A stretch of DNA of 64,000 nucleotides, from NCBI RefSeq assembly GCF_016599855.1, contig NZ_CP067041.1, forward strand, positions 4,650,001 to 4,714,000, read 5' to 3'. Shown in pieces: positions 35,032-42,369 of the stretch. The DNA comes from Bradyrhizobium diazoefficiens (GTDB taxonomy: Bacteria; Pseudomonadota; Alphaproteobacteria; Rhizobiales; Xanthobacteraceae). The notes under the pieces are model-generated. The model saw only the letters and a program-made list of their open reading frames with translations. It had not been told where the DNA came from and made no database searches. The translations under genes were made by a program, and so were the position numbers. Every line of letters begins with the position of its first letter. Position 1 is the stretch's first letter.

Positions 35032-36195
35032 ATGCTGAAACAGGACATCGTTCGCGAAGCCACACGGCTTACCCGCGCCGGCCAGCTCGTTGAAGCCACC
35101 GCACTCCTCCAGCGCATGCTTCGCGGCGAGAACGCACCATACGCCACCGCGCTCACCCCCATCCGTCCCGCCCCTGCGGGAAGAGAGCCGCCGACGATCG
35201 AAGCCAAGGCAAACCCCGCAGGAACGAGGCCTCCGCGGCGCGTGCTCCGCACCCCGGCGGATCTCGCCAAGAACCTTCCCGGGTTCGGACCCGGAGGGCC
35301 GCTACGGCGCGCCCCGTCCACGGCGGACATCGTTCCAGTCGGCGCCAGATTCATCGAAGGCAACTACGCCAATGCGGCGGGAAGCCGCGCCTACCGGCTC
35401 TTCATTCCCAGCGGCTACCATGGACAGGCCATTCCGTTAGTCGTCATGCTGCACGGCTGCACGCAGTCGCCGGAGGACTTCGCCGCCGGCACGCGCATGA
35501 ACTTCATTGCGGAAGAACAGACCTGCTTCGTCGCCTATCCCGCGCAGCGCGCCGACGCGAACCAGGCGAAATGCTGGAACTGGTTTCGTCCGGGCGACCA
35601 ACAACGCGGCGGAGGCGAACCCTCGCTCATCGCCGGCATCACCCGCCAGATCATGCGCGACCATTCGGTCGACCCAGAACGCGTCTACGTCGGCGGACTG
35701 TCGGCTGGCGCCGCGGCCGCCGCGGTCATGGGTGCCAGATACGGCGATCTCTACGCGGCGATCGGCATACATTCCGGATTAGCCTGCGGGGCCGCCACCG
35801 ACCTTCCCTCAGCGCTGGTCGCGATGCGGCAAGGCGGCGGCCCCGAAGAAATGCCGGGCGGCCGCCCCGTTCCGACGATCGTCTTCCATGGCGATCGCGA
35901 CGCCACCGTGCATCCGGACAACGGCGGCCGAGTCGTTCGCCAGTCGATCGGCGCGACGAGCACGAAGACGAAAATACATCGCGGGCGGGTACCTGGAGGG
36001 CATGCCTACACCCGCACCGTCCATACCGACGCCGGCGGGTGCGCAATCCTCGAGCACTGGGACATCCACGGAGCCGGACACGCATGGTCGGGAGGCAGCC
36101 CCGCCGGCTCCTACACCGATCCAGACGGACCGGACGCGACGAGAGAAATGCTGCGCTTCTTCCTCGAGCATTCGCTCCCACAGAGGCGAAGTTAG
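35032..36195 (+). CDS. PHB depolymerase family (LpqC/PhaZ-like) esterase
   Basis: 387 residues from ATG 35032. Residues 1-100 are a helical and Pro-rich region without a signal peptide, so the enzyme is probably intracellular. The catalytic domain has LVVMLHGCTQSPEDFA (oxyanion), Ser224 in GGLSAGAAAA, an Asp in HGDRDATVHP (288/290) and His350 in GAGHAWSGG. The family cleaves poly-hydroxybutyrate oligomers, feruloyl or other esters. A helical N-terminal region could bind PHB granules. It is co-transcribed with the RHH regulator. Confidence 0.87.
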   Translation: MLKQDIVREATRLTRAGQLVEATALLQRMLRGENAPYATALTPIRPAPAGREPPTIEAKANPAGTRPPRRVLRTPADLAKNLPGFGPGGPLRRAPSTADIVPVGARFIEGNYANAAGSRAYRLFIPSGYHGQAIPLVVMLHGCTQSPEDFAAGTRMNFIAEEQTCFVAYPAQRADANQAKCWNWFRPGDQQRGGGEPSLIAGITRQIMRDHSVDPERVYVGGLSAGAAAAAVMGARYGDLYAAIGIHSGLACGAATDLPSALVAMRQGGGPEEMPGGRPVPTIVFHGDRDATVHPDNGGRVVRQSIGATSTKTKIHRGRVPGGHAYTRTVHTDAGGCAILEHWDIHGAGHAWSGGSPAGSYTDPDGPDATREMLRFFLEHSLPQRRS

Positions 36196-36280
36196 AGCCG
36201 TTGTCGCGCAGACGAAGGCTACGTCTCGCTTCCCGTTGGTCGAATGAGAATGGTGGGACCTGATTACCCGGGCAACGCAA

Positions 36281-36315
36281 GCGCCCCGCCGCTGGCTACA
36301 TCCAGGGCGGGGCGC
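36281..36315. terminator. Strong GC hairpin between convergent genes
   Basis: GCGCCCCGCC pairs with GGCGGGGCGC across a 15-nt loop, between the esterase stop (36195) and the end of the convergent stress-protein gene (36341). No T-run follows, so it would act as a bidirectional hairpin or as a Rho-assisted 3' end. Confidence 0.55.
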
Positions 36316-36340
36316 GATTCTCGTCGGGGTTGTCGGGCTC

Positions 36341-36964
36341 TTACCTTCTGGCGCCTGCTCCGTAGAGTTCTCGCTCACGACGGATATCGTCCACGGCGAG
36401 CGGCGGACTGGCCGCATCGAACCCGGTCCATCCCGACTTTTGCCAGGCGGCACTACGCTCCTGAAGGTTCACCGAAGATTCATGGAGCAGGGCATCCAGC
36501 CGTGAGCGGTCCTGTTCGGAGACGCGCGCGGAGACCAGCGTCCCTCCACGGCGAATGCCTTCGGCGTATCGCGAGGCATCCTCTTTCGATATTCCAGCTT
36601 CGGTCAGAGCGCCGATGATGCCGCCCGTCGCGGCACCCGCCGCAGCGCCGACCGCGGTCGAGGCAAGCCACCCCGCAGCAACCACCGGGCCCAGACCCGG
36701 GATCGCCAGCAATCCAAGGCCGGCCAAAAGGCCGGCTGCGCCGCCCAGCCCTGCGCCGATGCCCGCGCCCGTGCCCGCGCCTTCGGCTCGATCGTCAACG
36801 CCGTCGTGGTCGCGATCGACCTTGCCGCCGGGGCTGTACCAGTTGTCGGAATTATTGGCGACGAGGCTGATGTCCGAGTGCGGAACGCCGGCGGCCTCGA
36901 GGCGAGTGACGGCGCGCTCCGCATCGGAATAGTTGTCGTACAGGCGAGAAATAGTGGTGGTCAT
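36341..36964 (-). CDS. General stress protein (YflT/DUF1269-like) with glycine-zipper
   Basis: A 207-residue protein. Residues 1-45 match the YflT-type domain (ISRLYDNYSDAERAVTRLEAAGVPHSDISLVANN). Residues 65-130 are a long Gly/Ala-rich zipper (GAGTGAGIGAGLGGAAGLLAG), probably membrane-inserting. Residues 135-165 are a second YflT-like unit (GISKEDASRYAEGIRRGGTLVS). The family is associated with general stress regulons. It lies 16 bp before the end of the exported gene upstream (36981) and is likely in one operon with it. Confidence 0.8.
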   Translation of the reverse strand: MTTTISRLYDNYSDAERAVTRLEAAGVPHSDISLVANNSDNWYSPGGKVDRDHDGVDDRAEGAGTGAGIGAGLGGAAGLLAGLGLLAIPGLGPVVAAGWLASTAVGAAAGAATGGIIGALTEAGISKEDASRYAEGIRRGGTLVSARVSEQDRSRLDALLHESSVNLQERSAAWQKSGWTGFDAASPPLAVDDIRRERELYGAGARR

Positions 36965-36980
36965 GATGGGATGCTCCTGC

Positions 36981-37301
36981 TCACTTGGAGGCGTTTACGT
37001 TGCCCTGGAAGTCGATGCTCACGTCGGTTTTGGTCCCGGCTTTGTCGGCCTTGCCGCGCCAGACACCATTGTTGTCTTTCTGGAGACCCGAAACGTTGGA
37101 ATAGCCGGCGGCCTCTATCCTCGACTTGGCTTGCCCTTCCGTGAAGCTGTTGCGGCCCGCCACCGGAGCGTTCGAGTTCTTCTGGTCCGAGCTGTTTACG
37201 GCTTTGTTGCCAGGCCCGCTTTGGGCTGGTTGAGCTTGAGCATTGACGTGAGCCGATCCCATCAGCATGAGAGCGGTTAGAATCGCAAATGAGCGCGGCA
37301 T
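36981..37301 (-). CDS. Exported PepSY-like small protein
   Basis: A 106-residue protein with a signal peptide (FAILTALMLMGSAHVNAQA). The mature C-terminal half NSFTEGQAKSRIEAAGYSNV then GVWRGKADKAGTKTDVSIDFQGNV has the layout of a single PepSY/BON-like alpha-beta unit. It is periplasmic and probably binds or inhibits a protein partner; unknown function. A purine-rich GAGAAGGAAA site precedes ATG 37301. Confidence 0.75.
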   Translation of the reverse strand: MPRSFAILTALMLMGSAHVNAQAQPAQSGPGNKAVNSSDQKNSNAPVAGRNSFTEGQAKSRIEAAGYSNVSGLQKDNNGVWRGKADKAGTKTDVSIDFQGNVNASK

Positions 37302-37390
37302 TATTTCCTTCTCCGGCGTTGATTGTGTCGGTCGACAACAGCCGGAGTCCTAATTGGTTGCTATGCGGGCGCGGACAGCTTGCCGCGGCG

Positions 37391-37615
37391 CTACTTCTGA
37401 GGTGCCGGCGCCTGGGCGTTCGAGTTGTTCGGGTTCTGCTGCTTGTTTGCTTCGTGATGCCCGATCGCGCAACCAGCCGCTGCACCCAGTTTGCCGTGTC
37501 CGGCCATGTGGCCGGCGACGCCGCCGACGATGGCGCCCTTGATGCAGCCTTTGGCTTCCGCCGGCGAGATGGAGGCGAGTGCGAGAACGCACGCTGCGGC
37601 CAGAATTGCTTTCAT
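37391..37615 (-). CDS. Small exported glycine-zipper protein
   Basis: A 74-residue protein with signal peptide MKAILAAACVLALASISPAEA and a mature part containing GAIVGGVAGHMAGHGKLGAAAGCAIGHHEA, a Gly-zipper with several His. The tail is Asn/Gln/Pro-rich. It is likely an envelope-associated peptide. It has GGAGAACACC upstream of ATG 37615. Confidence 0.72.
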   Translation of the reverse strand: MKAILAAACVLALASISPAEAKGCIKGAIVGGVAGHMAGHGKLGAAAGCAIGHHEANKQQNPNNSNAQAPAPQK

Positions 37616-37730
37616 GGTGTTCTCCCAGATTTCGAATGGTCCTGCAGATCAAGTCGCCGGAGCGGCCGCCGTTCCGCGAACTGCTGCTCTAGCAGGAGGA
37701 ACGCCCGACGATGATCCGAGCTTGAGGGAC

Positions 37731-37949
37731 ATGGACGTCCCATCGCCGGAAATGCGCCGCGTTCTGCGCCAAGCCCGCCTGTACGGATACCTCCAGGCGC
37801 GCGAAGGCAGGCTGTTTCATCCCGGCGGCAACAAGGCCCTGTGCCGCATCGCGACGGCGGAAGCGATGGAGCGGGCTCGATGGCTGAAACGGCAAGCCGG
37901 CCGCTATGAGATCACGCCCGAGGGCTCATCGGCGGAGGCGCTAGATTGA
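37731..37949 (+). CDS. Hypothetical 72-aa protein
   Basis: It begins MDVPSPEMRRVLRQARLYGYL and ends YEITPEGSSAEALD. Predicted soluble, helical, basic in the middle; the layout (helix, short hairpin, helix) could be a winged-helix-like fold, but no family is recognised. Start choice is by the first Met after GAGGGAC. Confidence 0.5.
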   Translation: MDVPSPEMRRVLRQARLYGYLQAREGRLFHPGGNKALCRIATAEAMERARWLKRQAGRYEITPEGSSAEALD

Positions 37950-38049
37950 TGGCCAACTCTATTCCCTGCCTTCCGCAGCGCGGTCTCGGGCTTCTCCTTG
38001 TGCCGCGCCCAACGAATCTCCTCAGCCCGCTCGCGTTCGGCACGGCTGG

Positions 38050-38202
38050 ATGAACGACTGGGCCGACCCGCATGCGCGCGAACGCGCTTTTGACATCCCA
38101 CATCGAAATCCGCCGGCGGGCGTGTCTCCGGAGGAAGCAGTCGCCCAGATCCGGGACATCCTGGATTCGATCGGCGATACCTGCCCGGAGTGTGAGCCGT
38201 AA
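38050..38202 (+). CDS. 50-aa protein ending in IGDTCPEC
   Basis: Starts MNDWADPHARERAFDI and ends with DSIGDTCPECEP. The terminal Cys-Pro-Glu-Cys could bind a metal. The same family is present as a broken copy at 4094-4259, supporting that this short frame is a real gene. Function unknown. Confidence 0.6.
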   Translation: MNDWADPHARERAFDIPHRNPPAGVSPEEAVAQIRDILDSIGDTCPECEP

Positions 38203-38417
38203 TGTCCTTAACGACCAATTTTCCTCAATGCGTCTGACGGGGATCAGCGAGCGACGCCATCTCTGGCTAGGCGAAGCGATAAGCCCCACTTCGCCGACGC
38301 CGCCCTGTATTCTGGCCTGGCTTGATAGCGCCGTGTCCACGACCGAATGTACGGTTAAGCGAACAAGGATTGCAGGCGATCCAGGGCAACATTGGCTACG
38401 GCGCCGTCGTGATCGGC

Positions 38418-39323
38418 TCAGTTTGTGTACTTGTTCTGCGTCGCGTCGATCGGGCCGTCGAAGGCCTGCTTTAGGCGGATGATTGCGATCGTGATATCGG
38501 CGATGAACCGGTTGTACAAAAACAGGAGGCCGGTCAGTCCCGCGATCTGTTCGGGCCATAGCTTGTCGGTCATGTCGCGCCAAGCAATACCGCCGGGCTT
38601 GTCGAAGCCCTTGACATGCTCTCGCGCGATTTTGCGTATGCGCCGCGCGGTCTCGTCATATTCGGCGGTAAGCGCAACGGGTGCGAGCGAATCTTTGAGC
38701 GCTATCTCCAGGTAATCCGGCCACACACCCAAGACGCGATAGTCGCTCGCAGCACCGTGGTGCAAAAAGGCGTCGCGAATGTCTCGAAGCAACACTTGTG
38801 TTCGTTCGGGAGCAGCGTCGGGGTCGATCAGATGGAATTTTTCAACTCCTTCGGGGAGGCCGTAGGGAATGAGTTCGGCATCCCGCCCTTGAAGCAGTTG
38901 TTCATTCCGGCCGCCGGCGTTTCGTTCGTGCCAAGCTTCGTTGAACGCCGTGATCAGGATCAGATATTTCGGATTCCCGTAGTTGAGCAGATCGAGCGTC
39001 GCCTTCAACTTTGCGATTTCCGTCTCCTTCCATCCCAATTTCAGCAATTTCGGAGTTGGGTTGGGCATAGCAGGTCCCGGAACGATCGAATTGAGTCGAA
39101 CCAGATCCGCTCCGTCTTCCGCGTAGCGGGTAGAAATCTGTGGTTTCAAGACAGCCCAAGCATCGGGAATGAACTGCGGAAATTGGGACATGACGCGGAT
39201 AGCGAAAGCCACCCAAGGAACACGTAGAGTGCTATGGATGTCCTCATAGATAGCGCCGAGTTGGCCCGAGGCTTGGTCGTAATCCACCTGCGGAAATTTT
39301 GCCAATACCGAGTGCTTAGCCAT
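38418..39323 (-). CDS. dehI: 2-haloacid dehalogenase, DehI family (group I)
   Basis: 301 residues from ATG 39323 (GGAAGGAG upstream). Strong DehI family features: YEDIHSTLRVPWVAF, then LNYGNPKYLILITA with Asn117 (equivalent of DehI Asn114 by my alignment from memory), and HHGAASDY with Ala192 and catalytic Asp194 (equivalents of Ala187 and Asp189). Ala at that position marks the DL-type enzymes that attack both isomers. Reaction: 2-haloalkanoate + H2O to 2-hydroxyalkanoate + halide, in the cytoplasm, without covalent intermediate. It is the last gene of the sigma54-driven operon. Confidence 0.92.
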   Translation of the reverse strand: MAKHSVLAKFPQVDYDQASGQLGAIYEDIHSTLRVPWVAFAIRVMSQFPQFIPDAWAVLKPQISTRYAEDGADLVRLNSIVPGPAMPNPTPKLLKLGWKETEIAKLKATLDLLNYGNPKYLILITAFNEAWHERNAGGRNEQLLQGRDAELIPYGLPEGVEKFHLIDPDAAPERTQVLLRDIRDAFLHHGAASDYRVLGVWPDYLEIALKDSLAPVALTAEYDETARRIRKIAREHVKGFDKPGGIAWRDMTDKLWPEQIAGLTGLLFLYNRFIADITIAIIRLKQAFDGPIDATQNKYTN

Positions 39324-39503
39324 TCGGATCGTCTCCTTCCGTTCTCGTTCCCGTATTTGCGATGCGCGCTCGTATCGTCTTGATGGGCCGCGTCGGACCA
39401 ACGCCATCCCGGCAACCCGGCGCGAACGGATGCCATCTGTTGTATTGCCCGTGCAAGGGAAGAACGCCCTTCAGCGGAGATGCGTGGTGCCAGCCTGATG
39501 TCA

Positions 39504-41177
39504 TCAGTCGAGGTCGGTGATGTCGCGATCCTTGGTCTCGGGCACGGTGAGGAGGCCGATGATGAAGGTCGCGGCTGCGATAACGATCGGGTACCAGAGC
39601 CCGAAATAGATGTCGCCGGTCTGGGCGACCATGGCGAAGGCGGCGGCCGGCAGGAGCCCGCCGAACCAACCGTTGCCGATATGGTAGGGCAGCGACAGCC
39701 CGGAATAGCGGATGCGGGCCGGGAAGAGTTCGACCAATGCCGCTGCCATCGGTCCGTAGACCATGGTGACATAGATTGCGAGCACGAAGAGAAGCCCGAT
39801 GATCGATAGAACCTGAGCGCTCGAAAGATCGAAGACATGGGTCATCCTGACCGTGCTGGGGTCGCCGGCCTTCGGGTAGCCCGCGGCCTGAAGGGCCGCA
39901 GTGACGGCGCTTCGGGATTCTCCGAGCTTGCCCGCCTCGAAGGGCACGGCCGTGCCGTTGACGACGACGCGCACCGGCTCGCCCGCCGGAGCGGCCTGCC
40001 GGTCGTAGCGGACCGAATTCTGGGCGAGGTAGGCGCGGGCGAGGTCGCAGGGCGTCGTGAAGACGCGGTTGCCGACTGGGTTGAACAGGTCACCGCACTG
40101 GGCCGGATCGGCGGCAACGGTGACCTTGACTGTCTCGAGCGCGCGGGCGAGCGCCGGGTTGGCGCCCTCGGTGATTGCCTGGAAAATCGGGGAGTAGGTC
40201 ACCGCGGCGAGAAGGCAGCCGCCGATGATAATGGGCTTGCGGCCGACCTTGTCGGAGAGCCAGCCGAAGACCACGAAAAAGCCCGAGCCGAGGAGGAGCG
40301 ACCAGCAGACGAGCAACGTCGCGGTGAAACCGTCGACCTTAAGGATGCTCTGCAGGAAGAAGAGCACGTAGAATTGGCCCGTGTACCAGACGACTGCCTG
40401 GCCGGCGACGAGACCGAAGAGCGCTATGAGGGCAATTTTGATGTTCGACCAACGGCCGAAGGCCTCGGTCAGCGGTGCCTTCGACGCCTTGCCCTCAACC
40501 TTCATCCGCCGAAACACCGGGGACTCGTTGAGTTGCATGCGGATCCAGACCGAGATGCCGAGCAGTACGGAAGAAAACAGGAAGGGCACCCGCCAGCCCC
40601 AGACCTGGAAGGCCTGCTCGCCGACGACAGTGCGCGTCCCGAGGATCACGAGGAGCGAAAGAAAGAGGCCGAGCGTCGCCGTTGTCTGGATCCAGGACGT
40701 GTAAAAGCCGCGTCGGCCTGGCGGAGCGTGCTCGGCGACGTAGATCGCGGCGCCCCCATACTCGCCGCCGAGCGCAAGGCCCTGGAGGAGGCGCAGCATG
40801 ATCAAGCCGATCGGCGCCCAGATACCGAAAGTGGCCGAGCCCGGCAGGAGGCCGACCAGAAAGGTCGATAGCCCCATGATCAGGATGGTTACGAGAAAGG
40901 TGTATTTCCGGCCGACGAGGTCGCCGACGCGCCCAAAGACGAGCGCGCCGAAAGTGCGGACGAGCGAGCCTGCGGCAAACGCGAGTAGCGCAAAGATCGC
41001 CTGCGTCGCCGGCGGGAAGGCACCGAAGAAGGTCGCGCCGATAATCGCGGCGAGCGAACCGTAGAGGAAGAAGTCGTACCACTCGAAGACGGTGCCGAGA
41101 GATGAGGCGAAGATGATCTTGCGCTCCTCGCGCGTGACGCCCACGGTTTCGCGGAGTGGTATGGCAGTCGTGGTCAT
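39504..41177 (-). CDS. MFS haloacid permease, Deh4p/metabolite:H+ symporter type
   Basis: A 557-residue transporter of the metabolite:H+ symporter family with 12 membrane helices: FEWYDFFLYGSLA in TM1, the loop motif GRVGDLVGRKYTF after TM2, RLLQGLALGGEYGGA in TM4. A large loop of about 110 residues near 365-475 (DPAQCGDLFNPVGN) sits late in the protein, as I recall for the Burkholderia haloacid permease Deh4p, which has similar length. Function: uptake of haloacetate or halopropionate with protons. It lies between the aldolase-like and dehI genes on the same strand. Confidence 0.87.
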   Translation of the reverse strand: MTTTAIPLRETVGVTREERKIIFASSLGTVFEWYDFFLYGSLAAIIGATFFGAFPPATQAIFALLAFAAGSLVRTFGALVFGRVGDLVGRKYTFLVTILIMGLSTFLVGLLPGSATFGIWAPIGLIMLRLLQGLALGGEYGGAAIYVAEHAPPGRRGFYTSWIQTTATLGLFLSLLVILGTRTVVGEQAFQVWGWRVPFLFSSVLLGISVWIRMQLNESPVFRRMKVEGKASKAPLTEAFGRWSNIKIALIALFGLVAGQAVVWYTGQFYVLFFLQSILKVDGFTATLLVCWSLLLGSGFFVVFGWLSDKVGRKPIIIGGCLLAAVTYSPIFQAITEGANPALARALETVKVTVAADPAQCGDLFNPVGNRVFTTPCDLARAYLAQNSVRYDRQAAPAGEPVRVVVNGTAVPFEAGKLGESRSAVTAALQAAGYPKAGDPSTVRMTHVFDLSSAQVLSIIGLLFVLAIYVTMVYGPMAAALVELFPARIRYSGLSLPYHIGNGWFGGLLPAAAFAMVAQTGDIYFGLWYPIVIAAATFIIGLLTVPETKDRDITDLD

Positions 41178-41239
41178 AGGTGTTTCCTCTGGATCTGTTG
41201 TTGATTGATCGAAGCGCAGTGATGGAGCAGCTTGCCGAT

Positions 41240-42340
41240 CTAGTAGCTCCCATTCCCGGCGGTTCTCGAAGGCTTCTGGCTCTTCGAATCGTCCCGCCCG
41301 GGAAGCGCACGGAGCGCGTCAGCGACAATCTTCAGGGCATCATCCACATCGCTCTTTGCGATGTCGAGATAGAAGACCGCCCGTACGGCATCGACACCCG
41401 AGGGCAGCATCCATAGGCCACGACAGTGGGCCTCATCGACGAAACCGCCGGCGTCGACCTCGGTCAGCCGGTAGCGGACGATATTGGTCTTCACCGTCGT
41501 TGGGTCGATCTCGACGCCATCGAGCTGTGCCAGTCCTTGGGCAAAGCGGCTCGCCAGCGCATGGGTGTCGCCCAGCCGCGAGCGATGGTTCTGGACCGCA
41601 TAGAGGGCGCCGGCCGCGATGATCCCGGCCTGTCGGAAACCGCCGCCGAACTGCTGCTTGAAACGACGCGCCCGGGTGATGAAGTCCTCAGTCCCCACTA
41701 GGCAGGAGCCGACAGGCGCGCCAAGCGCCTTTGATAGGCAGACGCTGATCGTATCGAATGGTCTGGCATAGTCGGCCTCTGAGATGCCGGTCGCTGCAGT
41801 GGCGTGCCACAGGCGCGCGCCATCAAGGTGCAGCATCAAATCATGCCGGCGGCCGGCGGCCACGACCGCGTGGATTGCCTTCAACGGCCAGACGGCGCCG
41901 CCGCCGATATTGTGGGTGTTCTCTAGACAAAGTAGACGCACTGGGGCGGCGACCGTCGCAGGAAAGAACGGGTGGGAAACGCCCATCGCCGCATCGACGT
42001 CGCCCGCGGTGAAGATCCCCCGGACACCGGGAAGAAGGCGTGGAAGTACCCCAGAGAATGCAGCTGGGGCGCCGCCTTCCAGGATGTAGACGTGGGCATT
42101 TTGGTCGACCAGCACCGCGTCACCCGGTTGAGTGTGGGCTCGGATGGCGACCTGGTTGGTCATAGTGCCGGTCGGCATGTAGACCGCGTCCTCCTTGCCC
42201 AGAAGGTCAGATACCGCGCGCTCCAGTGCCTTGACGGTAGGATCATCGCCATAGACGTCGTCACCGACATCTGCATTGGCCATAGCTCGTCGCATCTCTG
42301 GGGTGGGACGGCTACACGTGTCGCTGCGAAGGTCGATCAT
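41240..42340 (-). CDS. ltaE: Low-specificity threonine aldolase-like PLP enzyme
   Basis: 366 residues from ATG 42340. Fold-type I PLP enzyme of the beta-eliminating lyase family: LRSDTCSRPTPEMRRAM at the N-terminus, GDDVYGDDPTV, HLDGARLWHA with the PLP-binding Asp, and the Schiff-base Lys204 in VCLSKALGAPVGS. Threonine aldolases split threonine to glycine and acetaldehyde. The gene lies 29 bp after a haloacrylate-hydratase-like gene and before the haloacid permease, so its real substrate may be a halogenated or hydroxylated amino acid; that is speculation. Confidence 0.85.
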   Translation of the reverse strand: MIDLRSDTCSRPTPEMRRAMANADVGDDVYGDDPTVKALERAVSDLLGKEDAVYMPTGTMTNQVAIRAHTQPGDAVLVDQNAHVYILEGGAPAAFSGVLPRLLPGVRGIFTAGDVDAAMGVSHPFFPATVAAPVRLLCLENTHNIGGGAVWPLKAIHAVVAAGRRHDLMLHLDGARLWHATAATGISEADYARPFDTISVCLSKALGAPVGSCLVGTEDFITRARRFKQQFGGGFRQAGIIAAGALYAVQNHRSRLGDTHALASRFAQGLAQLDGVEIDPTTVKTNIVRYRLTEVDAGGFVDEAHCRGLWMLPSGVDAVRAVFYLDIAKSDVDDALKIVADALRALPGRDDSKSQKPSRTAGNGSY

Positions 42341-42369
42341 GGCGTGCTCCTTGGTTTTGCAGGAATCTG

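Noticed and set aside
39324-39503. A second sigma54 promoter before dehI
   Set aside because: TTGC occurs in this gap, but no GG is found at the required 10-nt distance, so dehI is probably transcribed from 44047-44063.
39837-40871. A 344-codon open frame on the plus strand
   Set aside because: It is antisense to the MFS permease, is Arg/Glu/Asp-rich without hydrophobic core or motifs, and has no ribosome site.
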